Origin: Patescibacteria group bacterium
Lineage (GTDB): Bacteria; Patescibacteriota; Patescibacteriia; 2-12-FULL-60-25
NCBI GenBank assembly: GCA_018817245.1
Contig: JAHIUG010000102.1
Span: forward strand, 1-10,807
Length of the DNA: 10,807 nucleotides
Direction: 5' to 3'
A model generated the notes under the pieces. That model saw only the letters and a list, made by a program, of their open reading frames with translations, ran no database searches and was not told the origin of the DNA. Numbering within the stretch: position 1 is the first letter of the stretch; each line of letters opens with the position of its first letter. Shown in pieces: positions 5,416-10,807 of the stretch. The position numbers and the translations under genes are program-made.

Positions 5416-7410
5416 TTAGACTAAGAACGCAACTAACAGCAATGCAACAATGTTCAAAATCTTAATCATTGGATTTATGGCCGGGCCGGCTGTATCTTTG
5501 TACGGATCACCAACAGTATCCCCTGTTACAGCAGCCTCGTGAGCAAAAGATTTCTTGCCTCCGAAATTTCCTTCTTCAATATATTTCTTTGCATTGTCCC
5601 AAGCTCCGCCACCGGTAGTCATTGAGATTGCCACGAACAAACCCGTAACAATCGCTCCGACCAACAAACCGCCAAGAGCAACAGGTCCTAACCAAAATCC
5701 GACTATTATTGGAACTACAATCGGAAGCAACGCCGGCACGATCATCTGTTTTATTGCCGCCTTAGTAACAATATCTACAGTCGCTCCATAATCCGGCTTG
5801 GACGTTCCTTCCATAATTCCTTTGTTGGTTTTGAACTGACGACGGACTTCCTCAACCACAGCGCCGGCTGTCTTGCCAACAGCTTCCATTGCAAAAGCGC
5901 CAAACAAATACGGAAGTAACCCACCGATAAACAAACCAACAATTACCAATGGATCTTCCAGGTTAAAAACCAAAGTCTTTCCAAGATCAGCAAACTCCTG
6001 CGTATAAGCCGCAAATAGAACAAGGGCGGCAAGTCCTGCTGAAGCAATTGCGTATCCTTTTGTAACAGCCTTTGTCGTGTTGCCAACAGCATCAAGCGGA
6101 TCTGTAATTTTGCGCACACTCTCTGGGAGATTTGCCATCTCCGCGATTCCACCGGCGTTATCCGTTATAGGACCATAGGCATCAATAGCCACAATAATTC
6201 CGGTTAAAGACAACATGCTCATTGCTGCGATCGCCACCCCGTACAAACCGGCAAAATGAAAAGCTGACAAAACAGCAGCCGCAATTATAATAACCGGCAA
6301 AGCCGTAGACTTCATGCTCACTGCCAATCCTGCAATTACGTTAGTACCGTGTCCGGTTTCAGAAGCCTTGGCAATTGATCGAACCGGTTTATATTTTGTT
6401 GAAGTGTAATAATCAGTCAACATAACCATAAGTGCTGTAACAATAAGACCGATCAAAGCTGAATATGTGATGTTAGTCGCGCTCACAGCTCCTCCTGCAG
6501 GAAAAAATTTCTGCGCCGCATACCAAAATGCCACAGCAGCCAAAAGTCCTGCTACTATCAACCCCTGATAAAGCGCACCCATAATGTTCTTGTTCGAGCC
6601 GAGTTTGATAAACCACGAACCGATAATTGAAGCGAAAATTGAGATACCACCCAACACAAGTGGGAACAAAATGACTTTTTCATTACCGGGAAAAATCAAA
6701 CCTCCGAGGATCATGGCTGCCACAGCCGTAACAGCATATGTTTCAAAAAGATCAGCTGCCATTCCAGCACAGTCACCAACGTTATCTCCAACATTGTCTG
6801 CAATAACAGCCGGGTTACGAGGATCGTCTTCTGGAATTCCAGCTTCCAATTTACCGACCAAGTCAGCTCCAACATCCGCGGCTTTGGTAAAAATACCACC
6901 TCCCAAACGGGCGAACACTGAGATCAACGAACCTCCAAAACCAAGTCCGATGAGTGCTTTCAAGTCTCCTGTCAATGCATAGAATCCCGCCACACCAAGC
7001 AATCCCAGTCCAACAACAAATAGACCCGTCACCGTTCCTCCTTTAACTGCAACCTGAAAAGCTTCTTTCATTCCCTTTTTTGCAGCTTCAGCAGTACGAA
7101 CATTCGCGCGCACAGAAACATTCATTCCAATGTAACCGGCCAAAGCAGATAAAATAGCGCCAACCGCAAAACCTAAAGCCATATTCTTTCCTAAAGTAAG
7201 AAAAAGAATTATGAAGATAACAGCTCCAATTATGCCTATTGTTTTATACTGTCTGTTTAAGTAAGCCTTGGCTCCAACTTGAATAGCCTTGGCAATCTCC
7301 ACCATTTTTCCTTCGCCGGCCGGCTTTTTTAAAATCCAGCGAACTAGGAATGCACCCCATACCAACGCTACAACTGAGGCGATTAACGCAAACTGTAATG
7401 CTTGAGACAT
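5416..7410 (-). CDS. hppA: Membrane proton-pumping pyrophosphatase (K+-independent type)
   Basis: An integral membrane pump that couples pyrophosphate hydrolysis to H+ export: 664 residues from the ATG at 7410, about 16 hydrophobic segments, usual length for bacterial enzymes. Family signatures (numbers from this start): GGGIFTKAADVGADLVGKLE (170-189), the Mg-PPi loop DDPRNPAVIADNVGDNVGDC (195-214), TDYYTSTKYKPV (332-343), DAYGPITDNAGGIAEM (410-425), GNTTKAVTKG (443-452), KPDYGATVDI and a C-terminal GDTVGDPYKDTAGPAINPM. All acidic ligand positions I can check are intact. Lys447 and Thr450 in GNTTKAVT are the residues typical of K+-independent H+-pumping enzymes; K+-dependent ones have Ala there. 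A longer frame starts at 7446, but that ATG is the end of an intergenic repeat, so 7410 is preferred. No clear promoter or Shine-Dalgarno. Confidence 0.96.
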   Translation of the reverse strand: MSQALQFALIASVVALVWGAFLVRWILKKPAGEGKMVEIAKAIQVGAKAYLNRQYKTIGIIGAVIFIILFLTLGKNMALGFAVGAILSALAGYIGMNVSVRANVRTAEAAKKGMKEAFQVAVKGGTVTGLFVVGLGLLGVAGFYALTGDLKALIGLGFGGSLISVFARLGGGIFTKAADVGADLVGKLEAGIPEDDPRNPAVIADNVGDNVGDCAGMAADLFETYAVTAVAAMILGGLIFPGNEKVILFPLVLGGISIFASIIGSWFIKLGSNKNIMGALYQGLIVAGLLAAVAFWYAAQKFFPAGGAVSATNITYSALIGLIVTALMVMLTDYYTSTKYKPVRSIAKASETGHGTNVIAGLAVSMKSTALPVIIIAAAVLSAFHFAGLYGVAIAAMSMLSLTGIIVAIDAYGPITDNAGGIAEMANLPESVRKITDPLDAVGNTTKAVTKGYAIASAGLAALVLFAAYTQEFADLGKTLVFNLEDPLVIVGLFIGGLLPYLFGAFAMEAVGKTAGAVVEEVRRQFKTNKGIMEGTSKPDYGATVDIVTKAAIKQMIVPALLPIVVPIIVGFWLGPVALGGLLVGAIVTGLFVAISMTTGGGAWDNAKKYIEEGNFGGKKSFAHEAAVTGDTVGDPYKDTAGPAINPMIKILNIVALLLVAFLV

Positions 7411-7440
7411 AAATAAAGATAAATAATTAATGAATACTGA

Positions 7441-7606
7441 TGTCATTTCGACCGAAGTGATAACGGAGCGGAGAAATCTTTATATCTGTCATTTCGACCG
7501 TAGTGATAACGGAGCGGAGAAATCTTTTTGAAGGATCTCTCCGTTTCGCTATGCTTCAGTCGAGATGACAGATGTATTAGATCTCTCGGCTTCGCCCGAG
7601 ATGACA
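7441..7606. repeat. Cluster of four TGTCATTTCGACC-type repeat units
   Basis: Two direct copies (7441-7480 and 7487-7526, 46-bp period) differ at one base over 40 nt. An inverted copy at 7534-7570 ends GTCGAGATGACA, and a shorter inverted copy at 7580-7606 ends CCGAGATGACA. The outer direct and inverted arms can form a large hairpin. The cluster occupies the space between hppA and the sugar-reductase gene. The frame at 7443-7646 on the minus strand is only a translation of it. Confidence 0.85.
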
Positions 7607-7642
7607 ATATATGTGAAAGGTTAGCGAAATGAGAGGCTTTGG

Positions 7643-8500
7643 TCAATCCTTAATGTTTTTTAGATTTTCTGCGTATTTTTCTAAACAATCACGAAGTGCA
7701 ACTGATATAGGACGCATTTCAACTCCGATCTCCTTTAATCTATTGTTTTGCATAATGCAATTTGAACGCCCTTTAGTTGCAAGCCCCAACTTAACAAGAT
7801 CATCGCTTGAGATCCATTCATTTGTGTGTGAAGGATCTACAAGCTCCTCATAAAGAGCAATTAAATCACGATGCTTCATTGTTCCTTCGTTCACAGCATG
7901 AAATACACCTGTTCCCTTCTTTTCAATTACGCCGATAACCGCATTAATAAGATCAGATACAACTGTAACTGAATTTTCAACATCAATGATTTTTGGATAA
8001 CTCATAACCTTATTAATCAAATTACCCGGATCTGGTACTTCATCGATTGGCATGCGTAATCTTACAATTGCGATATTTGGAAGACGCGTCAATATTAGAT
8101 CTGCCGCATATTTTGACCGAGTATACATAGCGGACGGGTTAGCGTGATCATCCTCTTTCCATCCTTTTGGATCAGGTGATTGGCCGTAAAAAATACAACC
8201 CGTCCCAAGATGTGTTAAATGAATCCCACGATCTACACATGCTTCCGCAATAACAAGTGGACCGATCGTATTAGAACGCATGGTTTCGATTTGATGCGTC
8301 TCACACCAATCAACATTTGGAGTTCCTTTTTTTCCCGCGCAATTTAAAACAGCATCTGGACGATGCTCATCAAGCGCAGCTGAAACCGCAGCAAGATTTG
8401 TGATTTCAACTTTTACTGGCACTACTTCGTGTTTACGATCACAAAGCGCGTCAACAATTTTTCCACCGAGATATCCGGGGCTAAAAACTAAAATTTTCAT
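7643..8500 (-). CDS. NRS/ER-like nucleotide-sugar 3,5-epimerase/4-reductase (RmlD-type SDR)
   Basis: A 285-residue extended short-chain dehydrogenase. The NAD(P)-binding Rossmann start is KILVFSPGYLGGKI (G9, G12, G13); VLNCAGKKGTPNVDWCE (51-67), LGTGCIF (98-104), catalytic Y126-xxx-K130 and RLRMPI (147-152) follow. The NVDWCE, TGCIF, RMPI and late RSNC blocks match, as I recall them, the plant NRS/ER (UER1) enzyme and the C-terminal half of RHM, which convert a 4-keto-6-deoxy nucleotide sugar to the L-rhamnose form. Ordinary bacterial RmlD is the alternative; either way the predicted role is deoxysugar synthesis for envelope glycans. The start (8500) follows the DUF1059 gene by 19 nt, suggesting co-transcription. 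AAGGA lies 13 nt upstream of the ATG, a weak and distant Shine-Dalgarno. No other sugar-pathway gene is in the window. Confidence 0.85.
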   Translation of the reverse strand: MKILVFSPGYLGGKIVDALCDRKHEVVPVKVEITNLAAVSAALDEHRPDAVLNCAGKKGTPNVDWCETHQIETMRSNTIGPLVIAEACVDRGIHLTHLGTGCIFYGQSPDPKGWKEDDHANPSAMYTRSKYAADLILTRLPNIAIVRLRMPIDEVPDPGNLINKVMSYPKIIDVENSVTVVSDLINAVIGVIEKKGTGVFHAVNEGTMKHRDLIALYEELVDPSHTNEWISSDDLVKLGLATKGRSNCIMQNNRLKEIGVEMRPISVALRDCLEKYAENLKNIKD

Positions 8501-8519
8501 CTTACGATTCTTATCCTTT

Positions 8520-8708
8520 TTAACCTTCTTCCTCTTTTATCTTGGCAGCGATTTCTGTGCGCCCATCATCTGAGCTCAACTTCTTCAGATCCTGACCATG
8601 CATACTAACACCATGATTAATGGCTGCGTTAATCACATCGTCTTCAGAATTGCCTCGCATCTTAGCGTTGCAATCAAGTCCAAAATCACGACAGTAAATT
8701 ACTTTCAT
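8520..8708 (-). CDS. DUF1059 small protein
   Basis: A 62-residue protein beginning MKVIYCRDFGLDCNAKMRGN, with the DUF1059 pattern: C6, C13, then a helix with H32 and H37 (NHGVSMHG). These four residues could bind a metal; the function of the family is not established. The frame is open to 8726, but the family N-terminus and conserved spacing favour the ATG at 8708. The charged tail, DDGRTEIAAKIKEEEG, is typical. It is the first gene of a probable two-gene operon with the sugar reductase (19-nt gap). A TATAAT lies about 27 nt upstream of the start. Confidence 0.85.
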   Translation of the reverse strand: MKVIYCRDFGLDCNAKMRGNSEDDVINAAINHGVSMHGQDLKKLSSDDGRTEIAAKIKEEEG

Positions 8709-8734
8709 ATATAAAAAGTCTAGCAAATTTGATC

Positions 8735-8740
8735 ATTATA
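8735..8740 (-). promoter_or_regulatory. Putative -10 of the DUF1059/sugar-reductase operon
   Basis: The minus strand carries a perfect TATAAT here, about 27 nt before the ATG at 8708. No good -35 is seen 16-18 nt upstream, where the repeat at 8761-8870 begins, so the assignment rests on the -10 alone. Confidence 0.35.
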
Positions 8741-8760
8741 AGCAACTATTCTAATCAAAT

Positions 8761-8870
8761 CCCCCTCTTGGGTTAAGAGGGGGCTGGGGGAGTTACTGTA
8801 TTTAATTCAGATAGATGATTGTGGAACTAACCCCTCCAACCTCCCCTTAAAACTGATCAAGGGAAGGGCT
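8761..8870. repeat. Imperfect inverted-repeat element (CCCCCTC...GGGGGAG / CCCCTCC...AAGGG)
   Basis: CCCCCTCTT (8761-8769) pairs perfectly with AAGAGGGGG (8775-8783). A second smaller hairpin is CCCTT (8844-8848) with AAGGG (8859-8863). The G-rich stretch at 8779-8795 is imperfectly complementary to the C/T-rich stretch at 8828-8846, so the whole unit can fold on itself. It lies in the intergenic space between the divergent DUF1059 operon and hflX. It looks like a non-coding MITE-like or dispersed repeat. Confidence 0.65.
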
Positions 8871-8880
8871 TTTTCTGATG

Positions 8881-8928
8881 TTCTTGTGTTTTCTTGTTCT
8901 CTTGTTCTATTGTTATATTGTATCTATG
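8881..8928 (+). repeat. Degenerate octanucleotide tandem repeat leading into the hflX start
   Basis: Six 8-nt units occur in register: TTCTTGTG, TTTTCTTG, TTCTCTTG, TTCTATTG, TTATATTG and TATCTATG. The last unit contains the hflX ATG (8926-8928). The tract holds a -10-like TATATT at 8914-8919 but no clear -35 or Shine-Dalgarno. The frame through it from 8878 would add a hydrophobic 16-residue extension unlike any HflX N-terminus. Confidence 0.6.
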
Positions 8929-10098
8929 AACAAACCTCGCGCAATATTAATCGACATCATTCCTCCGCAAATGAGAAAGCCTCAGGCTGAACGGAGGTTG
9001 TTTGAATTGGAATCACTTGTTAGAACTTTTGGCGGCATTGTGGTTGTGAAGGTTGTTCAAAAAAGAAGCACACCAGATTATAAGACATATATAGGACGCG
9101 GAAAATTGGAAGAGATAATTGAAACTGCTAAAGAAAAGAAAGCCAACCTTCTTATCATCAATAATCTTCTTAAGCCAAAACAAATGTTTGCAATTGAGGA
9201 GATTTTAAGAAAGCACAATCTTAAAAACTGGGATCGAATTGATTTGATTTTAAAAATCTTTCAAAAACACGCAACAACAGCAGAAGCTAAACTGCAAATT
9301 AAATTAGCTGCTATCAATCACATGGGTCCCCGCATATTTGATATGGGTATGGAACTTATGAAGCAAGTTGGTGGAATTGGAACACGTGGAGGTGGCGAAA
9401 CAAATACAGAAAAAATGAAGCGTCACTTAAAAGAACAAGCACGCCAGATCAAAAAGAAACTTCAAAAATCTTCGCTCTCAAGATCTGAGCATCGAAAGAG
9501 GCGCGAACGTCTCGGAATGAAAACAGCTTCTATTGTTGGATACACCAATGCTGGAAAATCTTCGCTCTTAAACGCGCTAACAAACAAGGGTGCATACGTT
9601 GCGAACGAATTATTCGCGACTTTGGATACGCGAGTTGCCAAATTATATCTTCCGCCGTCCCCAGGACCCAATCCCCAATCCCCGGTCCCCAGTCCCCAGA
9701 ATTTTTTACTTTCAGACACCATCGGCTTTATTCAAAATCTGCCGCCAAATCTTGTTAGCGCTTTTAGATCTACACTTGAAGAAACAATTGAAGCTGATCT
9801 GCTATTGCACGTTATCGATGTGAGCGACCCTTATATTCAAAATCATGTTGTGGAAGTGGAGGAGATATTAAATCAACTCGGTGTTGGTCAGACACCAAAA
9901 ATCTACGTGTTTAATAAAATAGACACTGTGTCAAAACAGCATCTTGATAATATCTGGGCCCGGTTTATGGATTATTTAAAACAATCATCCACTCCAGACT
10001 CCGTAAGCCGGACGCCGGACCATGAAGCTGTTTTCGTTTCGTGCATTACCGGCCATGGATTAAATAACCTTAAACAAAAGATCCAATCCTTTCTCTAA
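8926..10098 (+). CDS. hflX: GTPase HflX (ribosome-associated)
   Basis: A 390-residue GTPase that in other bacteria binds the 50S subunit and splits stalled ribosomes. N-terminal HflX domain: RAILIDI, the glycine motif YIGRGKLEEI (55-64), WDRIDLILKIFQKHATTAEA (102-121), then GGIGTRGGGETNTEKMKR (149-166), followed by a basic coiled helix. G domain: G1 GYTNAGKS (205-212), switch I ELFATLD, G3 DTIGF (264-268), G4 NKID (330-333) and G5-like SCITG. Two loops are expanded by tandem heptamers: residues 244-257 between switch I and G3, and 356-365 between G4 and G5. The longer frame from 8878 is rejected because its extra residues come from the octamer tract. The stop codon lies inside a 26-bp perfect palindrome. 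Confidence 0.95.
   Translation: MNKPRAILIDIIPPQMRKPQAERRLFELESLVRTFGGIVVVKVVQKRSTPDYKTYIGRGKLEEIIETAKEKKANLLIINNLLKPKQMFAIEEILRKHNLKNWDRIDLILKIFQKHATTAEAKLQIKLAAINHMGPRIFDMGMELMKQVGGIGTRGGGETNTEKMKRHLKEQARQIKKKLQKSSLSRSEHRKRRERLGMKTASIVGYTNAGKSSLLNALTNKGAYVANELFATLDTRVAKLYLPPSPGPNPQSPVPSPQNFLLSDTIGFIQNLPPNLVSAFRSTLEETIEADLLLHVIDVSDPYIQNHVVEVEEILNQLGVGQTPKIYVFNKIDTVSKQHLDNIWARFMDYLKQSSTPDSVSRTPDHEAVFVSCITGHGLNNLKQKIQSFL
9657..9698 (+). repeat. Heptanucleotide tandem repeat (RTCCCCA)6 inside hflX
   Basis: Six units in register: GTCCCCA, GGACCCA, ATCCCCA, ATCCCCG, GTCCCCA and GTCCCCA. This is 42 nt, exactly 14 codons, so the frame is kept; it encodes SPGPNPQSPVPSPQ. The unit resembles the short tandemly repeated repetitive (STRR) heptamers described in cyanobacteria. 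Confidence 0.85.
9993..10020 (+). repeat. Heptanucleotide tandem repeat (GCCGGAC family) inside hflX
   Basis: Four units in register: TCCAGAC, TCCGTAA, GCCGGAC and GCCGGAC. They encode part of the linker STPDSVSRTPD between the G4 and G5 motifs. This is the same family as the repeat at 3814-3841 in the surface-protein gene. Confidence 0.7.
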
Positions 10099-10116
10099 TT
10101 CGCGCGAATTAGAGAA
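10091..10116. repeat. 26-bp perfect palindrome across the hflX stop codon
   Basis: TTCTCTAATTCGC (10091-10103) is followed immediately by its exact inverse complement (10104-10116). The hflX TAA (10096-10098) lies in the left arm. No T-run follows on the plus strand, so it is not a standard intrinsic terminator. It could be an mRNA 3' stabiliser or a protein-binding or cruciform site. The remaining gap to 10235 holds no gene that I can see. Confidence 0.85.
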
Positions 10117-10235
10117 GTTATGAAAGTAAGCTATATATTTTTCCCACCAAGTGCCAATTACCGAAGTACTAAAAGCAACTTTTTCTCTTCTATGAGTCTC
10201 AAGGGTTTAGGATTTAATTAATTAGGATTCAGTAT

Positions 10236-10807
10236 TTAAGTGTTAGTGTGCTTCCGCAACACGACCGCGAGGCGAGCGCCCCTGCCGTCCCAACAATGGC
10301 CACGAGGATCGTAATCAACGCCGGATGAACCGCCGTACCCCGAGCGGCCTACATTGAGCCGGCGCCCGGTGTCTTTTTTGTCTTTTCCGGTTAAGACAGT
10401 GGAAGACCATTCATATGTGTTAGTCCCGGAGTTTTCAGGTTGGTTCAGTGTGGTTTGGAGATTGAAGAGTGTTGCCGGAGCGAGGATTACGTCAAAATCA
10501 GGTATGGGAAGTTTTTTGTCTTTGAAGAGTTTGGTTATATGTTCTTTAACCTTGGGGATTAGTTTGGTTTGAATTTCATCCCGGGAATAGTTGAATCTGT
10601 TGGCATTTTCTCCAAAGGCTTGTTTGAATATGGTGAGGAGCGGGTCTTTAGATTGATCATCTCCTTCTTTGGTTCCATAGTGTTGTTTGCCGTCTTTGTA
10701 GTTTGGTTTTTGGGTTGTTTCATAGAGGACTAAGGAGCCGCCAATAGTTTCCAGTTCTTCTTTCATGGAACGCATGTATGCTTCCTGCCATGATTCATCT
10801 GATTGGG
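10236..10807 (-). CDS. C-type-lectin-like putative DGR target protein, 5' end beyond the right edge
   Basis: The C-terminal 189 residues of a protein whose frame stays open to the window edge (QSDESWQEAY precedes the first visible Met at 10775). The body, with IGGSLVLYETTQKPNYKDGK, DPLLTIFKQAFGENANRF and PDFDVILAPATLFNLQTTL, is typical of a family common in Patescibacteria, by my recollection. Near the end, TNTYEWSST is followed by RRLNVGRSGYGGSSGVDYDP and a final GARLAVVLRK. A YxWSST strand, then a Gly/Asp/Tyr/Arg-rich loop region and a closing G-x-R-(x)-V strand, is the C-type-lectin/FGE-like layout of proteins diversified by DGRs. The last coding ~100 nt are A-poor and GC-rich, unlike the rest of the gene. 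No signal peptide can be judged because the N-terminus is missing. It is convergent with hflX, with a 137-nt gap. Confidence 0.8.
   Translation of the reverse strand, partial: QSDESWQEAYMRSMKEELETIGGSLVLYETTQKPNYKDGKQHYGTKEGDDQSKDPLLTIFKQAFGENANRFNYSRDEIQTKLIPKVKEHITKLFKDKKLPIPDFDVILAPATLFNLQTTLNQPENSGTNTYEWSSTVLTGKDKKDTGRRLNVGRSGYGGSSGVDYDPRGHCWDGRGARLAVVLRKHTNT
10257..10364 (-). other. Putative DGR variable region (VR)
   Basis: On the coding strand, A makes up 11 of 100 bases in 10261-10360, against 21 of 60 in the adjacent upstream coding stretch 10381-10440; GC is 66% in the same 100 bases. From the codon at 10358, 25 of 33 codons end in C or T, with many GGC, GAT, TAC, CGC, CAT and TGT, as expected when AAC/AAT template codons have been mutated at adenines. 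The segment encodes the lectin-fold loops. No template repeat or reverse transcriptase was found in this window. Confidence 0.55.

Noticed and set aside
6584..6982. Plus-strand 132-residue open frame within hppA
   Set aside because: Low-complexity Pro/Ser/Ala antisense translation of the well-supported pyrophosphatase gene.
7441..7606. Possible CRISPR array
   Set aside because: Only two direct copies with a ~6-nt gap and then inverted copies; there are no unique spacers of constant size.
7443..7646. Minus-strand 67-residue open frame
   Set aside because: It is a translation of the repeat cluster at 7441-7606, with no protein-like features.
10091..10116. Palindrome as the hairpin that assists DGR mutagenic homing
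   Set aside because: Such hairpins lie within a few bases of the variable region; this one is about 140 bp away and overlaps another gene.
10117..10235. Search for a DGR template repeat next to the variable region
   Set aside because: This gap shows no similarity to the C-terminal segment of the target gene.
10236..10775. Complete gene starting at the ATG at 10775
   Set aside because: The frame continues in phase past this Met to the window edge (QSDESWQEAY), so the start lies outside the window.

Overview
The window looks like a chromosomal segment of a Candidate Phyla Radiation (Patescibacteria, Parcubacteria-like) bacterium. This is inferred from gene content and style. There is a secreted DUF2341/kelch/peptidoglycan-binding surface protein. 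Ribosome-binding sites are absent or weak and several leaders are very short. Small repeat elements sit between and inside genes. At the right edge there is a C-type-lectin-like protein with the composition of a diversity-generating-retroelement (DGR) target. The code is standard (UGA serves as a stop) and GC is moderate to low.

Layout, left to right. Positions 1-980 hold two minus-strand genes of unknown function; the first runs off the left edge, and a strong terminator separates them. A minus-strand tRNA-Phe (1098-1172) follows with its own promoter and terminator. A small MgtC/SapB-type membrane protein (1215-1688, minus) is divergent from an 886-residue cell-surface protein (1757-4417, plus); their promoters interlock over a perfect 18-bp inverted repeat. 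Positions 4447-4916 are a compact tRNA block: Pro (minus), Gly (plus) and Ile (minus), each with its own 17-nt-spaced sigma70-like promoter and hairpin terminator. Next on the minus strand come a small SprT-like zinc protease and a membrane proton-pumping pyrophosphatase (hppA) of the K+-independent type, each next to a repeat element. Positions 7643-8708 are a two-gene minus-strand operon: a DUF1059 small protein, then a nucleotide-sugar 3,5-epimerase/4-reductase. hflX follows on the plus strand and carries two different heptanucleotide tandem repeats inside its GTPase domain. A 26-bp perfect palindrome overlaps its stop codon. The right edge (10236-10807, minus) is the C-terminal part of a protein whose last coding ~100 nt are strongly A-depleted and GC-rich, as expected of a DGR variable region.

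Functionally the genes point to envelope and energy roles (surface protein, deoxysugar synthesis, H+-PPase, MgtC membrane protein) plus translation (tRNAs, HflX ribosome rescue). No metabolic pathway is complete here. The most notable signals are the putative DGR variable region, whose template and reverse transcriptase are not in this window, and the short repeats that have invaded coding sequences and supply start codons.
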